Source: Paraspadella gotoi
Taxonomy: Eukaryota > Chaetognatha
Assembly (NCBI GenBank): GCA_051294375.1
Contig: CM119270.1
Location: forward strand, 17,355,888-17,419,887
Length of the DNA: 64,000 bases
Direction of reading: 5' to 3'
A program made the translations under genes and the position numbers. The notes beneath the pieces were generated by a model that was not told where the DNA came from, ran no database searches, and worked only from the letters and a program-made list of their open reading frames with translations. This document shows positions 47,201 to 52,852 of the stretch, piece after piece (positions within the stretch are counted from its first letter, which is position 1; the number at the start of each line of letters is the position of its first letter).

Positions 47201-48243
47201 AGAAATGACTTAAGATGTGGTCCTGACTATCCGATCAATGAGAAAGCTGCCATCTGTGATCCAAATGGCGTATATCCTTGCTGTGCCCCAAGTGGATGGT
47301 GTGGAAAAACACAAGGACACTGCCTCTGTGATGAATGTACTGATTACTCGAAAGGTTTGTGACAAAATAATGCAATTTTCTATCATCAGATGGTTTATTA
47401 AAAAAAAAATATAAATATTGAAATGAGGCTCATACAGGTTTTCTGAGCTCTCGTCAGATTATTAATTAATTAATTATCTGATCAGCTGCTTAATTATAAT
47501 TATTGTTTGCTCAAACTTTTTATTCTTCATATTCTTTAAAAACAAAATGTGACACTAACAGTCGCTTAGATTTGAGGTTCTTCCCGCTCAGCAAAATTAA
47601 CAAGAGCAACATTAAATTTTGAGTCATGTGATAGATTTTTAGGGAGATCACGTGACTTCACAAGTATGATACATAATAAATAATATATAAACAAAAGGTC
47701 TTCATTCCAAATAAGAAGTATTTTTAATGTAAGAAGGACAAACCGACGGATAGACATACTGACCGACCAACCGACAGACCGAAAAGTGACTTAATAGAGT
47801 TGCTCCGCGAAACTTAATTAAAAAAAAAACTATTTGTCACAGTGACAATCTTAGGCCCAAATTTTGCGTTAGAAAAATCCGACAAGGTGTTCTATGTGTA
47901 CGTAACTGGTTCTCCTTGTGACGGTTACAGGGGATGGATCATGGTTTTAACCAGGTATCACACTTTACAAAAACTACAGAATTTGTCGCAAGATATTTTA
48001 ACTACTTTAAAAACCAACAGGAGTGATTCGGCATGCCTTGGTACAATTGCAAATGACAATCTTCTATATCCGCTTCTGGTTTACTCGGCTGAAGCAGATG
48101 GAAGTTCAACTTCTTGGACGACGGGAATTGTAGGCTACGCCGATACCCTGGTCATCGCCGCCGTCTTGGATCCGCCGACCACTACCACACAGACCACGTT
48201 CACTACACAGACCTTACCGACCCCCCCAGATATATGGCCTTGA
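25903..48243 (+). CDS. type II membrane stalk protein with chitin-binding head (whole gene)
   Basis: Six exons: 25903-26070, 27201-28935, 45305-45414, 45477-45609, 47190-47354 and 47843-48243. All junctions are GT..AG with matching phases (0, 1, 0, 1, 1), giving 903 codons plus TGA. Residues 1-26 are a short cytosolic Ser-rich tail. Residues 27-49 form one transmembrane helix. About 57-634 form a long coiled-coil stalk with an 18-residue repeat and over 20 N-x-S/T sequons. About 635-715 begin an extracellular domain, 724-766 form a hevein-like chitin-binding domain, and 771-885 complete the extracellular domain, followed by a Thr/Pro tail. The inferred role is a surface receptor or matrix linker that binds chitin or GlcNAc polymers. 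No signal peptide is needed for type II topology. The upstream in-frame ATG at 25840 lies next to the hAT-1 end in a poor context, so I prefer 25903. Intron 3 is 16.4 kb and full of mobile DNA. Confidence 0.85.
26455..26580 (+). repeat. intron-1 copy of the gene's 5' flank
   Basis: The words 'cctgtaac.tgg.gtt.cagcctg', 'tatattgaacggttctgtcattaac' and 'attactgtatcttcag' match the host sequence around the hAT-1 insertion (24170-24208 joined to 25827-25880) in the same order and orientation. This is either a local duplication of the promoter/5' UTR or two copies of one dispersed repeat. Confidence 0.55.
27201..28935 (+). CDS. exon 2: coiled-coil stalk with 18-residue repeats
   Basis: Acceptor TTTCAG at 27195-27200, phase 0 in, phase 1 out at CAAG|GTAAGG. 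The 1735-nt exon is an uninterrupted coiled coil rich in Asn, Lys, Asp, Leu, Ile and Thr. From about residue 120 to 345, and again from about 395 to 590, it is built of 18-residue units of the form [KE]-T-N-x-I-D-x-x-[LI]-x-x-L-x-x-x-[LV]-x-N, with a few 17-residue units. The unit-end Asn plus the next E-T or K-T makes an N-x-T sequon at many repeat borders. There are no cysteines. Confidence 0.9.
29370..29645 (-). mobile_element. Helentron-like 5' terminus, partial
   Basis: AACAAGTTTGAGCAAACAATG then CGGATCTGCCCACGATC, followed by the TTAATTAA-rich half and 'gcataatcaaatagtgaaatag'. The core and hairpin end are missing. Confidence 0.6.
29873..30285 (-). mobile_element. Helentron-like 5' terminus, partial, with TTGCAT-type minisatellite
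   Basis: AACAAGTTTGAGCAAACAATG and TCGGGTCTGCCTACGATAAT, then several units of 'aacttgcat(c/a)atttttt' (29965-30055), TTAATTAA runs and half a core unit. Confidence 0.6.
30286..31092 (+). mobile_element. Helentron-like non-autonomous element, full copy
   Basis: Perfect 13-bp hairpin AGTCGGATCTGCT / AGCAGATC(C)CGACT with a TTC loop at 30286-30315. Then TTCACTTTGTCGGTCCG, a (GTCC/GTCT)n microsatellite at 30420-30450, two tandem core units (about 30470-30600 and 30601-30735), a TTAATTAA-rich half with an (ATA)n run, and the end GGGCAGATCCGACATTGTTTG with 'ctcaaacttgttt'. GTCGGATCTGC is present inverted at both ends. Confidence 0.75.
31205..31902 (+). mobile_element. Helentron-like non-autonomous element, second full copy
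   Basis: Lies 110 bp after the previous copy. The hairpin stem has a TATA-type loop ('tctgcttataagcaga'). A longer (GTCT)n microsatellite at 31345-31375 and a single core unit follow. It ends with GGGCAGATCCGACATTGTTT and 'tctcaaacttgttt'. Confidence 0.75.
32361..33910. mobile_element. hAT-like foldback element (hAT-2) abutting tRNA-Asn
   Basis: The ends read TAGAGCTCCTAGAAATA and, reverse complemented on the right, TAGGTCCCAGAAATA. They continue as inverted arms of more than 200 bp (GAAAGTTCCTGA, GCAAAGTTTCTTGTGCCAAAT, AAAACGAA). The flanks ATGCAAGT (32353-32360) and AAGCAAGT (33911-33918) form an 8-bp duplication with one mismatch. The interior holds a ~130-bp direct repeat (32673-32800 and 33000-33130) and TTAGGG-like runs. 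No transposase is present. The right flank duplication overlaps the first bases of tRNA-Asn. Confidence 0.65.
33135..33375. repeat. interstitial telomere-like TTAGGG tract
   Basis: Scattered and short tandem TTAGGG units (for example 33268-33292 and 33352-33363) inside the hAT-2 element. A second, larger cluster lies at 45728-46560. Confidence 0.7.
33917..33990 (+). tRNA. tRNA-Asn (GTT)
   Basis: Close match to the animal tRNA-Asn pattern: TGGCGCAATCG.TTAGCGCG D arm, anticodon arm CGGCTGTTAACCG with GTT at 33950-33952, and GGTGGTTCGAGCCCACC T arm. One base seems missing in the D loop and one in the 3' acceptor, and one is added before the T stem, so it may be slightly decayed or carry assembly indels. 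It lies in intron 3, on the same strand as the gene. Confidence 0.85.
34085..34158 (+). tRNA. tRNA-Ser (GCT), D arm incomplete
   Basis: GACGAGG acceptor, anticodon arm TTGGACTGCTAATCCAA with GCT at 34110-34112, long variable arm TGTGCTCTGCACG, T arm GTGGGTTCAAATCCCAT and CCTTGTCG acceptor. About eight bases of the usual D arm are absent, so this copy is either a pseudogene or mis-assembled. The long variable arm supports tRNA-Ser. Confidence 0.8.
34301..34723 (+). pseudogene. Penelope-like element, C-terminal endonuclease remnant
   Basis: An open frame of 140 codons begins at the word E-A-I-Y-I-K-A-L-E-T-S-L-N-R-D-G-G, followed by F-D-L-P-P-S-Y-D-S-L. This matches my memory of the end of the GIY-YIG endonuclease of Penelope-like retroelements (E-A-I-x-I then P-x-L-N-R-D-x-G-x-x-x-L-x-x-x-Y-D). 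A basic, low-complexity tail runs to TAA at 34721. The reverse transcriptase is absent, as usual for a 5'-truncated copy. The left edge follows a TTTCTGTTTAG acceptor-like word just after tRNA-Ser. Confidence 0.6.
34724..35185 (+). mobile_element. Penelope-like element 3' region and terminal repeat
   Basis: Homologous to the interior of hAT-1 (24840-25350): shared words include 'cattgttgtacat', a CT microsatellite (34888-34940), TTTCTTTTCACAA, CTCTGTGTTGGAAACTTTG and a second CT run. It ends with the GCTGAAGAAG...GAAACATGT motif, an A-rich AATAAAAAT and CGTTGTTAAA. No coding capacity. Confidence 0.7.
35112..35145 (+). ncRNA. hammerhead-ribozyme-like core in Penelope terminus
   Basis: CTGAAGA matches the hammerhead CUGANGA box, followed after one extra A by a perfect GACTC/GAGTC stem with a 2-nt loop and then GAAAC. 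A short AC..GT pair could form stem III with U as the cleavage-site base. Penelope-like elements are known to carry minimal hammerheads. The extra A and weak stem I leave activity uncertain. Confidence 0.35.
35259..35330 (+). tRNA. tRNA-Thr (CGT)
   Basis: The acceptor GGCGTAG pairs with CTGTGCC (two G-U pairs). D arm TGGCCAAGTGGTAAGGCG, anticodon CGT at 35291-35293 in loop CTCGTAA, T arm GGGTTCGAATCCC. One mismatch in the anticodon stem and one in the T stem. It lies just downstream of the Penelope remnant. Confidence 0.85.
35331..36205. other. AT-rich intron sequence
   Basis: No gene seen. One fragment of a Helentron-type core unit ('gattggaatgaaattttgtg', about 35640-35660) and short TTAATTAA runs. 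Confidence 0.5.
36210..36330 (-). mobile_element. Helentron-like 5' terminus, partial
   Basis: AACAAGTTTGAGCAAACAATG, TCGGATCTGCCTACGATAAT and TTAATTAA runs. The rest of the element is missing, although core-like words reappear at 36535-36670. Confidence 0.55.
36310..36530. repeat. dispersed repeat shared with 52440-52600
   Basis: The words 'atcatcgatgt.cttaaaatt', 'gttattaaatatgttttgttta' and 'aaacaaacaaat' followed by a CT microsatellite occur in the same order and strand in both places. Confidence 0.65.
36684..36840. repeat. direct repeat, left copy
   Basis: Matches 37963-38118 in the same orientation ('aaaagcttcagtgcaacaac', 'aaaatcgatttagtagta', 'gagagaactagaagttataa', 'ttcaattttggcccgc'). 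The miniature LTR element lies between the two copies. Confidence 0.8.
37146..37875 (+). mobile_element. TRIM-like miniature LTR element
   Basis: Two direct repeats of about 255 bp (37146-37400 and 37623-37875), each starting TGTGGCAG and ending CGTTGCCA, hence TG..CA ends. They flank a 222-bp interior without ORF. The whole is bracketed by TAGTAC at 37140-37145 and 37876-37881, a 6-bp target duplication. Four bases after the left repeat, TGGTGAGCCC could be a tRNA primer-binding site, and a purine-rich GGTGGGGGA precedes the right repeat. It is inserted in a dispersed AT-rich repeat also seen at 7080-7280. Confidence 0.7.
37195..37266 (+). promoter_or_regulatory. tRNA-like A and B boxes inside the left terminal repeat
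   Basis: TGGCTGAGCAGG (37202-37213) fits the pol III A box and GGTTCGATCCC (37245-37255) the B box. Their starts are 43 bp apart, the spacing in a tRNA gene. CCGGG-TTCGATC-CCCGG forms a perfect five-pair T arm. The right repeat keeps the B box and T arm but has lost one G in the A box. Confidence 0.6.
37963..38118. repeat. direct repeat, right copy
   Basis: Partner of 36684-36840. Confidence 0.8.
38325..38475. repeat. GGCCGTATAGAACGGACGCA tandem units
   Basis: About three imperfect units of roughly 60 bp carrying GTCTGGCCGTATAGAACGGA and 'cgcagac', separated by A-rich spacers. The units are GC-rich in an AT-rich setting and start the compositional shift towards 39000-42200. Confidence 0.7.
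39290..39450 (-). repeat. 51-bp tandem repeat coding 17-residue units
   Basis: Three to four units with GGCGTC.CGGGAGGC..., GCCCCGGACGCCCG words, exactly 51 bp apart, so the frame is kept: R-A-S-G-A/R...S-R-D-A units on the minus strand. Confidence 0.7.
39871..39970. other. 100-N gap
   Basis: 100 N inside the minus-strand coding relic. Confidence 0.99.
42575..42719 (+). promoter_or_regulatory. TATA box followed by a donor-ended segment
   Basis: TATAAA at 42575-42580, followed by about 140 bp ending at an ideal donor ACA|GTAAGTAT (42720). Two short ATG frames occur in it. It could be an alternative intronic promoter with a first exon, or part of the neighbouring element. No acceptor partner was identified. 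Confidence 0.25.
42775..42935. repeat. CT microsatellites with GCAATTGC.ACGATCCTTATG units
   Basis: Two (CT)n tracts, each followed by 'gcaattg(c/a)(a/g)acgatccttatgct'. Similar words occur near 36495 and 53025, so this is a dispersed repeat. Confidence 0.65.
42950..43260 (-). mobile_element. Helentron-like fragment (core unit)
   Basis: Contains 'aacttgcatcattttt' units, TTAATTAA, 'aaaaggaaaaagaatc', and one core unit ('tttaaactcatttccactc', 'cacacttt.ctac'). The terminal words are missing. Confidence 0.5.
43285..43600. repeat. 18-19-bp minisatellite
   Basis: About seventeen units of 'GGTCAACTGACATAATTT' with small variations, followed by an (ATCA)n run at about 43585-43620. The unit is short and AT-rich and resembles an expansion of the Helentron-associated 'aacttgcatcattttt' repeat. 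Confidence 0.85.
43660..44019 (-). mobile_element. Helentron-like core units, partial
   Basis: Two core units in reverse orientation (about 43680-43790 and 43865-44005) with CATTTCCACTCG, 'cgattccatcgaaact', 'ccagctcaat' and 'cctacc'. They directly abut the hairpin of the forward copy at 44022. Confidence 0.6.
44022..44780 (+). mobile_element. Helentron-like non-autonomous element, full copy
   Basis: Hairpin AGTCGGATCTGCT..AGCAGATC at 44022-44051. A (GTCT)n-(GTCC)n microsatellite of about 75 bp (44160-44235), two core units (44250-44320 and 44325-44440), a TTAATTAA half, and the end GGGCAGATCCGACATTGTTTG with 'ctcaaacttgttt'. Confidence 0.75.
44781..45005 (-). mobile_element. Helentron-like 3' half, reverse copy
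   Basis: Core fragment, (GGAC)n microsatellite at 44865-44890, and the 3' hairpin GGATCTGCTGATAAGCAGATCC followed by GACTAAAAA. It is adjacent to the end of the forward copy. Confidence 0.7.
45305..45414 (+). CDS. exon 3: start of extracellular head
   Basis: Acceptor TTTTCAAG, phase 1 in, phase 0 out (AAAAAG|GTAGGG). It encodes 36 residues starting G-D-V-V-L-L-V-V-R-A-G-S-G, then Leu-rich and charged residues with an N-L-T sequon. It pairs with exon 4 as the first part of the head domain. Confidence 0.85.
45477..45609 (+). CDS. exon 4: extracellular head, continued
   Basis: Acceptor TTTGTAG, phase 0 in, phase 1 out (AACG|GTAAGA). 44 residues include V-R-L-T-F-Y-K-D-G, V-V-E-S-L-F-E-G and N-W-F-T-K-N. 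These features (a short F-Y-K-D-G strand, then F-x-G and W-F) match uncharacterised extracellular proteins I recall from other invertebrates, but I cannot name a domain. Confidence 0.85.
45728..46250. repeat. ~520-bp palindrome with telomere-like arms
   Basis: The left arm ('acattaacattaaacctaaa', then repeated CTCAACCCTAACCCTAAACTA) is mirrored by the right arm (TTAGGGTTAGGGTTGAG repeats, then 'tttaggtttaatgttaatgt'). The centre near 45985 is itself palindromic (TAGATGTAGTTCA and TGAACTACATCTA). It lies wholly inside intron 4. Confidence 0.8.
46251..46575. repeat. degenerate TTAGGG-rich G-rich tract
   Basis: Many TTAGGGTT words interspersed with unique G-rich sequence, continuing the right arm of the palindrome. 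No coding. Confidence 0.7.
46768..46966 (-). mobile_element. Helentron-like 3' end, partial
   Basis: GCTAAGGTGGGACG, a GGACAGACA-type microsatellite, 'catgatataagtca', GACCGACGCACCGACAAAGTG, and the hairpin GGGATCAGCTGATAAGCAGAT, followed by CTGACTAATAAA. Confidence 0.65.
47190..47354 (+). CDS. exon 5: hevein-like chitin-binding domain
   Basis: Acceptor GATCAG, phase 1 in and out (AAAG|GTTTGT). 55 residues with eight cysteines in the order C-G, C-D, C-C, W-C-G, H-C, C-D, C. The core A-I-C-D..P-C-C-A-P-S-G-W-C-G-K-T matches type-1 chitin-binding (hevein-like) domains, including the Ser and Trp that contact GlcNAc. Symmetric 1-1 phase makes this a shuffleable domain exon. Confidence 0.9.
47445..47550. 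mobile_element. small Helentron-like end fragment
   Basis: TTAATTAA, 'tgatcagctgcttaattataattattgtttgctcaaacttttt'-type end in short form. A related GACCGACCAACCGACAGACCG word follows at 47755-47785. Confidence 0.4.
47843..48243 (+). CDS. exon 6: C-terminal extracellular domain and stop
   Basis: Acceptor TTTGTCACAG, phase 1. 132 residues to TGA at 48241-48243. V-F-Y-V-Y-V-T-G, then C-D-G-Y-R-G-W-I-M-V-L, an unpaired-looking second Cys in S-A-C-L-G-T, Y-P-L-L-V-Y-S, A-D-T-L-V-I-A-A-V, then a Thr/Pro-rich tail. The pattern 'C-x-G-Y-x-G-W ... C ... LYP ... AD' resembles the second half of the head domain begun in exons 3-4. Confidence 0.85.
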
Positions 48244-48258
48244 AAATTGAGTTTAAAA

Positions 48259-48264
48259 AATAAA
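48259..48264 (+). terminator. poly(A) signal of the stalk gene
   Basis: AATAAA 15 bp after the TGA, with T-rich DNA downstream. Implies a very short 3' UTR. Confidence 0.6.
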
Positions 48265-48561
48265 ATTACCATAAATTTTCAGTCTTGTCTTTAGTAGGTT
48301 GAAATCTGAACCAGGATATAAAACTGTCATCCTAATAAAATTGTTATTAATTTCCATTATTAATTATTTTTAAATGAATGAAAAAGGAACAAAAATTTAA
48401 AATAAAAAATATATTTAAACAAATTTCACGTCACTATTTTATAAATTTTTATAATATTTTCATAATTAATGTTAATAAAATCGTTACAAAAATATTGATT
48501 GTGCAATATAAGTTCTTTCATTAAATTAACTTGAAAAATCAATAAACATTGAATCTAATGT

Positions 48562-48768
48562 TTACCATTTATTTTTTATGACTGTTATATTCAAAAGCTG
48601 TGTTTTAGTAAACCCGGGCTCACTTTCATTGTCTCGATCTTTCGCTCTCTCACAGGCTCTTTTCTCTGTTTCATTCATTGCAAACTTCTGATCCGAAATG
48701 AATCTACTGCGACATTTTCCGCTGATTGTCACAGTTGCTTTCGACTTTGCCGACGTTTTCACCGACAT
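48562..48768 (-). CDS. small ORF of unknown function
   Basis: 68 codons from ATG at 48768 to the stop at 48562. It starts M-S-V-K-T-S-A-K-S-K-A-T-V-T and is Lys/Arg/Glu-rich with no hydrophobic segment. Composition is more protein-like than the surrounding AT-rich DNA. It could be a complete small protein or the first exon of a minus-strand gene; no donor was decided. It faces away from the TATA promoter at 49043. Confidence 0.3.
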   Translation of the reverse strand: MSVKTSAKSKATVTISGKCRSRFISDQKFAMNETEKRACERAKDRDNESEPGFTKTQLLNITVIKNKW

Positions 48769-49035
48769 CCGAAAAAAATATTTATTATGTGGAGCTTTAT
48801 CTCGATTTTGACATGGCGTTTGTCCAGACCATTCACTGTAGTTACTAGTTATCGCGTTGGGTGCACTTTGATTGTTCCATCGCAGATGGAATTGGAACCA
48901 AAAATGGAATCGGATCCGCGACTCGGGTAAAATCTACCGAGGACTCTCTGATTGGATGAATCATTGTCGGAATCGAACCAATGAGAAGACGGGCTTCATG
49001 CCATCGGGAAAACGAGCCCACGTCGCTGATCCGAT

Positions 49036-49051
49036 TTTAGAGTATAAATAC
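49036..49051 (+). promoter_or_regulatory. TATA-box site interrupted by hAT-3
   Basis: GAGTATAAATAC ends exactly where the element begins, and TAAATACGCTGC resumes on its far side. The uninterrupted host site would read GAGTATAAATACGCTGC, a good core-promoter TATA box on the plus strand. Confidence 0.45.
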
Positions 49052-50354
49052 TAGAGTTCCGATAACCGTTAACAGTTAACGGTTATTAACGGTTAAAAAT
49101 AATTTTAACTTAACCGTTAATATATTTATTTTAACGGTTAAATTCAGTTAATTTTCAAGTATGATTTTTGTTATGAAAACTTTGATTTTTTAAGAAAAAA
49201 AAAATTTTTCCTTATTTTCCTCTCCCTTTCTCACTATATTTTTCCCCTCTCTCTGTTCTACATTTTCCCCTTTTTTTTCTTTGTTATTTTCAACCCTTTT
49301 AATCTTTTTCTATCCTAATCTATTATCATTTTTTCTGCCCTTCCGTATTTTTTTTACTTACTTTCTCCCAATTGTTTTCGTTTTTCCTTTCAGCTAATTT
49401 TATACATTTACATCAAAGAATATTTGAATATAATATGCATCTGCATATATTTTTTTGCAATCAAATTTTTACATGCAATAATATTCTATTTTGCTAATAA
49501 AAAAAATAAATCTTTCTTATTTTACTTTTTTTAGCTTTTTCTTTCAATTTTGCGATCATTCAACCATTCAATTAATAAATTGATACTCATAATTAAGAGA
49601 AAACAAAGTTTATTTGTTTACAAACAACGGGTTTTTATTCCAAAAAACGGACATGTTTCGACTCTAGTTTTTCCGAAGTCCTAACATCAGCGCGTGAGAG
49701 TCGAAACATGTCCTTTTTTTTAAAATAAAAACCTGTTGTTTGTAAACAAATAAACTTTGCTTTCACTTAACTATAACGCAACGAAAAGAAAGTCTTAACA
49801 CATATTCATAATTATTTTATATTTATGGGTCATGTTTATGAAAGACTAACAACAGAAAACATGCTTTTCAAGAAACTAACAACTATAAAAAATAAATGAG
49901 GAAGAAGCTAACAACTATGAAAAATAATGAGGAAGAGAAATAGAAAAAGAAAAAGCGAAAACGAAAAAAGAAAGAAAAAGAGAGAAAGAGAAAACAAAAT
50001 ATACAGAATTAAAATTACATTGTGCTTTTTCTTTCATTGTCTTTTTTAATATTTTTATTTTGCTATGAGGCAAAAGAAAAATTTATTATAATGCTGTTTT
50101 TTTTCTAACCAATTTTCTCATTTATCAACTATAATGTGTTACCTCATCTATCTGAAATAAGAATAAAGACGGATTCAGTAGCCGGAGTTAAGGAGAAAAT
50201 ACCATTAAATACTTTAGTTAGTTTCAAATATTAATATTTTTAAATTTAAAATTAAATTATAAAATTAAACCGATTTGAACGGTTAACCGTTAAAAACGTT
50301 TAGTTTTAACGGTTAAGCGAAGTTCCTCAAAAATTAACGGTTAACGGAACCCTA
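49052..50354. mobile_element. hAT-like non-autonomous element (hAT-3)
   Basis: The left end TAGAGTTCCGATAACCGTTA and the right end reverse complement TAGGGTTCCGTTAACCGTTA differ at two positions. The element is flanked by a perfect 8-bp duplication ATAAATAC (49044-49051 and 50355-50362). Subterminal regions carry many AACGGTTAA words, as expected for transposase binding sites (compare the AAACGG motif of Ac). The interior includes an inverted pair of Penelope-type termini at 49612-49765. No transposase. Confidence 0.9.
49612..49765. repeat. inverted pair of Penelope-type termini in hAT-3
   Basis: The left copy (minus) and right copy (plus) both read GAGTCGAAACATGTCC, then an A-rich run with AATAAAAAC, 'tgttgtttgtaaacaaataaac' and 'tttgct'. 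They diverge from a short spacer at about 49680-49700. Confidence 0.75.
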
Positions 50355-50493
50355 ATAAATACGCTGCACCATTTTGTGATTGAATCAATTTGTCTCAAAT
50401 TCTGGACACCGTTTTTGCTAGTGACTTTTCAAGAATAAAATCAACTTTGGTTTCATGTTGAATCTCTGTCTACTTACTTGAATGTGGTGACAG

Positions 50494-50756
50494 GAGTAGA
50501 TTCGACAAACCACGACTCCAAGAAGAAAAAGCAAACCTCAACCACCTCAGCCACGGCACCCCCTAAGAAGATGGACTTTGCCGTCAGAGGAAAGACGGCT
50601 CCAGCCATTCCAGCCAATGGCGCCGGAAGCTCCACCGAAAGCGAAGGCGGTAGCATTGAACGCGATACTTTCGAAGTATCGGGGGCATTACGCCAACAAT
50701 GCCTAGAAGACAACAGACAAGCTGACGAGTATCTCAACAGTAGGGTGGAGCGATGA
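50494..50756 (+). CDS. short coding exon, unknown acidic/basic protein
   Basis: Acceptor GGTGACAG at 50486-50493, then a frame in phase 1 to TGA at 50754-50756 (87 codons). It runs from V-D-S-T-N-H-D-S through a K-K-K-K patch, Thr/Ala/Pro-rich, M-D-F-A-V-R-G-K-T-A-P, Ser/Glu/Gly-rich, and ends E-D-N-R-Q-A-D-E-Y-L-N-S-R-V-E-R. Codon use is distinctly coding-like. There is no ATG before the acceptor in frame, so either a 5' exon was missed or translation starts at the ATG near 50571 (62 codons). It lies downstream of the TATA site split by hAT-3. Confidence 0.45.
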
Positions 50757-50759
50757 AAA

Positions 50760-52803
50760 GATTGAGTGATTGAACAATATTTTTTGCTGCTTATAGACAT
50801 GTAATTAACAAATTTTAAATCCTTTAAAAAATTATTTTAACGTAACAGTATAGTAAATTCAATTATTTATGAAGTAATACCCTTATAAAATAATTAAATT
50901 TTATATTAGTTTTTTTATTTTAAAAAAGCTTCAAGATCTCATATTACAAATTAGATTATGTACATTAAGTAAGGAACTATCAATATAAATAAAGATTGTT
51001 TACATCGAAAAGGCGTCAAAGATAGGTAAACCGTAGAAAAAGATAGGTTTGGATTGGAAGGTTATTTTTCTCGGTATAAGACTATTGAACCCTTCTTTTA
51101 AAATTACATTACCCGCTACTGCGTGAGAATATTTTTCTGGATGCATGTGGCACCGTGGGGCGCGGGGGTGAATCGAAGAATTGAAGTGAGGAATTGAAAG
51201 AAAATGAAGAAGTGAAGACAATGTCGTTAAGATTCAAAAAGTTAATTGGCTTATCTAATGATTTCCGTATTTCAATAATAATGGCCCTTAAGAAAAAGGG
51301 TCATTCAAATCAACTTCAAAATAGAGTACAAATTCAAAAAGCTGAGCTCCTGGCGGATTCCCGAAAATGTATTCACTTTTAAACATTTGATACATTCTAC
51401 ACCATTTTATATCGGTTTAATTATAATATAAAATAAAAGAAACCTATCTGAAGAGTTGCAGGTCAAACGAAAAAGCCAATCCATCTGAATTCGAAAAATG
51501 TAATAGAGAACATTTTTAATTTCAACTTGTATCCTTGAAAATTGAAACGTTTTTAAACTTTAACCCTGAATTATTCTTAACTGGAATGCGTTTATCAAAA
51601 TGTCTCTCTATTACATTTTTACAAATGTTTTTAAAGATTGCTAATCAAATTTTTAAATCAATATTATTGTAGTTGTTTAGGCTGCAACTCTTCAAATTCA
51701 GTGTAGATTCTTGTAGCTCGAAATTCTTTACCTTTTATTAACCAAAGTTTTTGTTCATGACTGGAAAACAACAAAGAAACAGAGTAATAATGTTTAGTTC
51801 TTCCCTTTTAATTTACTTTTTACTTAAAATTTTAACAACCAGATTGAAAAACAAAATCTTAAAAAATATGCTTACCGATTTAACTTGACAATTTTTTTAT
51901 TTAACGATTAAAAAAAAATATTGAAAACAGAATGTTTATATATAAATAAAAACTATTTTTTTGGTGATTAGTGATGGCTATAATGTATGTGGATAAGAAG
52001 AATTAGAAACTCATAATATAAAGCTATTATGACATTTTATATAAAATTGAACGGAGAATTTAATATAATGTTCTTATATTGAGAGAGGAAACAATAACAA
52101 CGAGAATGAATTTCAAATCTATAACAAAGCATAAGGTAGGGTTTCAATGACGTCATTCAATCAGCTGATGTGAAAAATAAAAGAGCAATAACATCACTAC
52201 ATGTATTTCTCGATGTATTAGCTCTAATACATCGATACACATTGTTATGGTGAATGACCCTTCCTCTCGGAAACTTAAATTATTTTTCTATAAAACTCTC
52301 TTTTTTTATCGTCGAAATCGCTAAGCGTTTGCGACGATATGTAACGCTTTTGCACATAAGTGGCGTCATCGTCGTCATTGTTGTCGGCGTTCCAAATTAT
52401 AGATCGCCTTTTTATGATTAAATTTGAGTGTATGAAGCTGCAATTTATATACAGCTTCTCATCATCGATGTGCTTAAAATTGAGTCTGGACGTTATTAAA
52501 TATGTTTTGTTTACGTTTTACAAAACAAACAAATTTTCCTCTTTATATTTATGAAATTGGTACAACCCAATTATATATATTTTCTTTCCTCTCTCTTTTT
52601 CTCTTTTAATTACATGTCTCTCTCGCTCTCTCTTTCCCTAGTCACTGATTCATAGGGGAAAAAACGAGTCTGCAACTGGCTCTGCAGGGGCTTATTCTTT
52701 TTCTCTCTTTTCTCCTGTGCCTTCTGCTGCTGCCTTTTGATTTCTTTCTTTTTTCTGCGGTGCCTCTGCTGCTGCGCTGCTGATTCGTCCGAAAACGATT
52801 TGG

Positions 52804-52852
<49 letters not shown>

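Noticed and set aside
51000-51382. overlapping ORFs on both strands (73 and 62 codons)
   Set aside because: Each excludes the other, neither has a convincing start or family, and the DNA is AT-rich.
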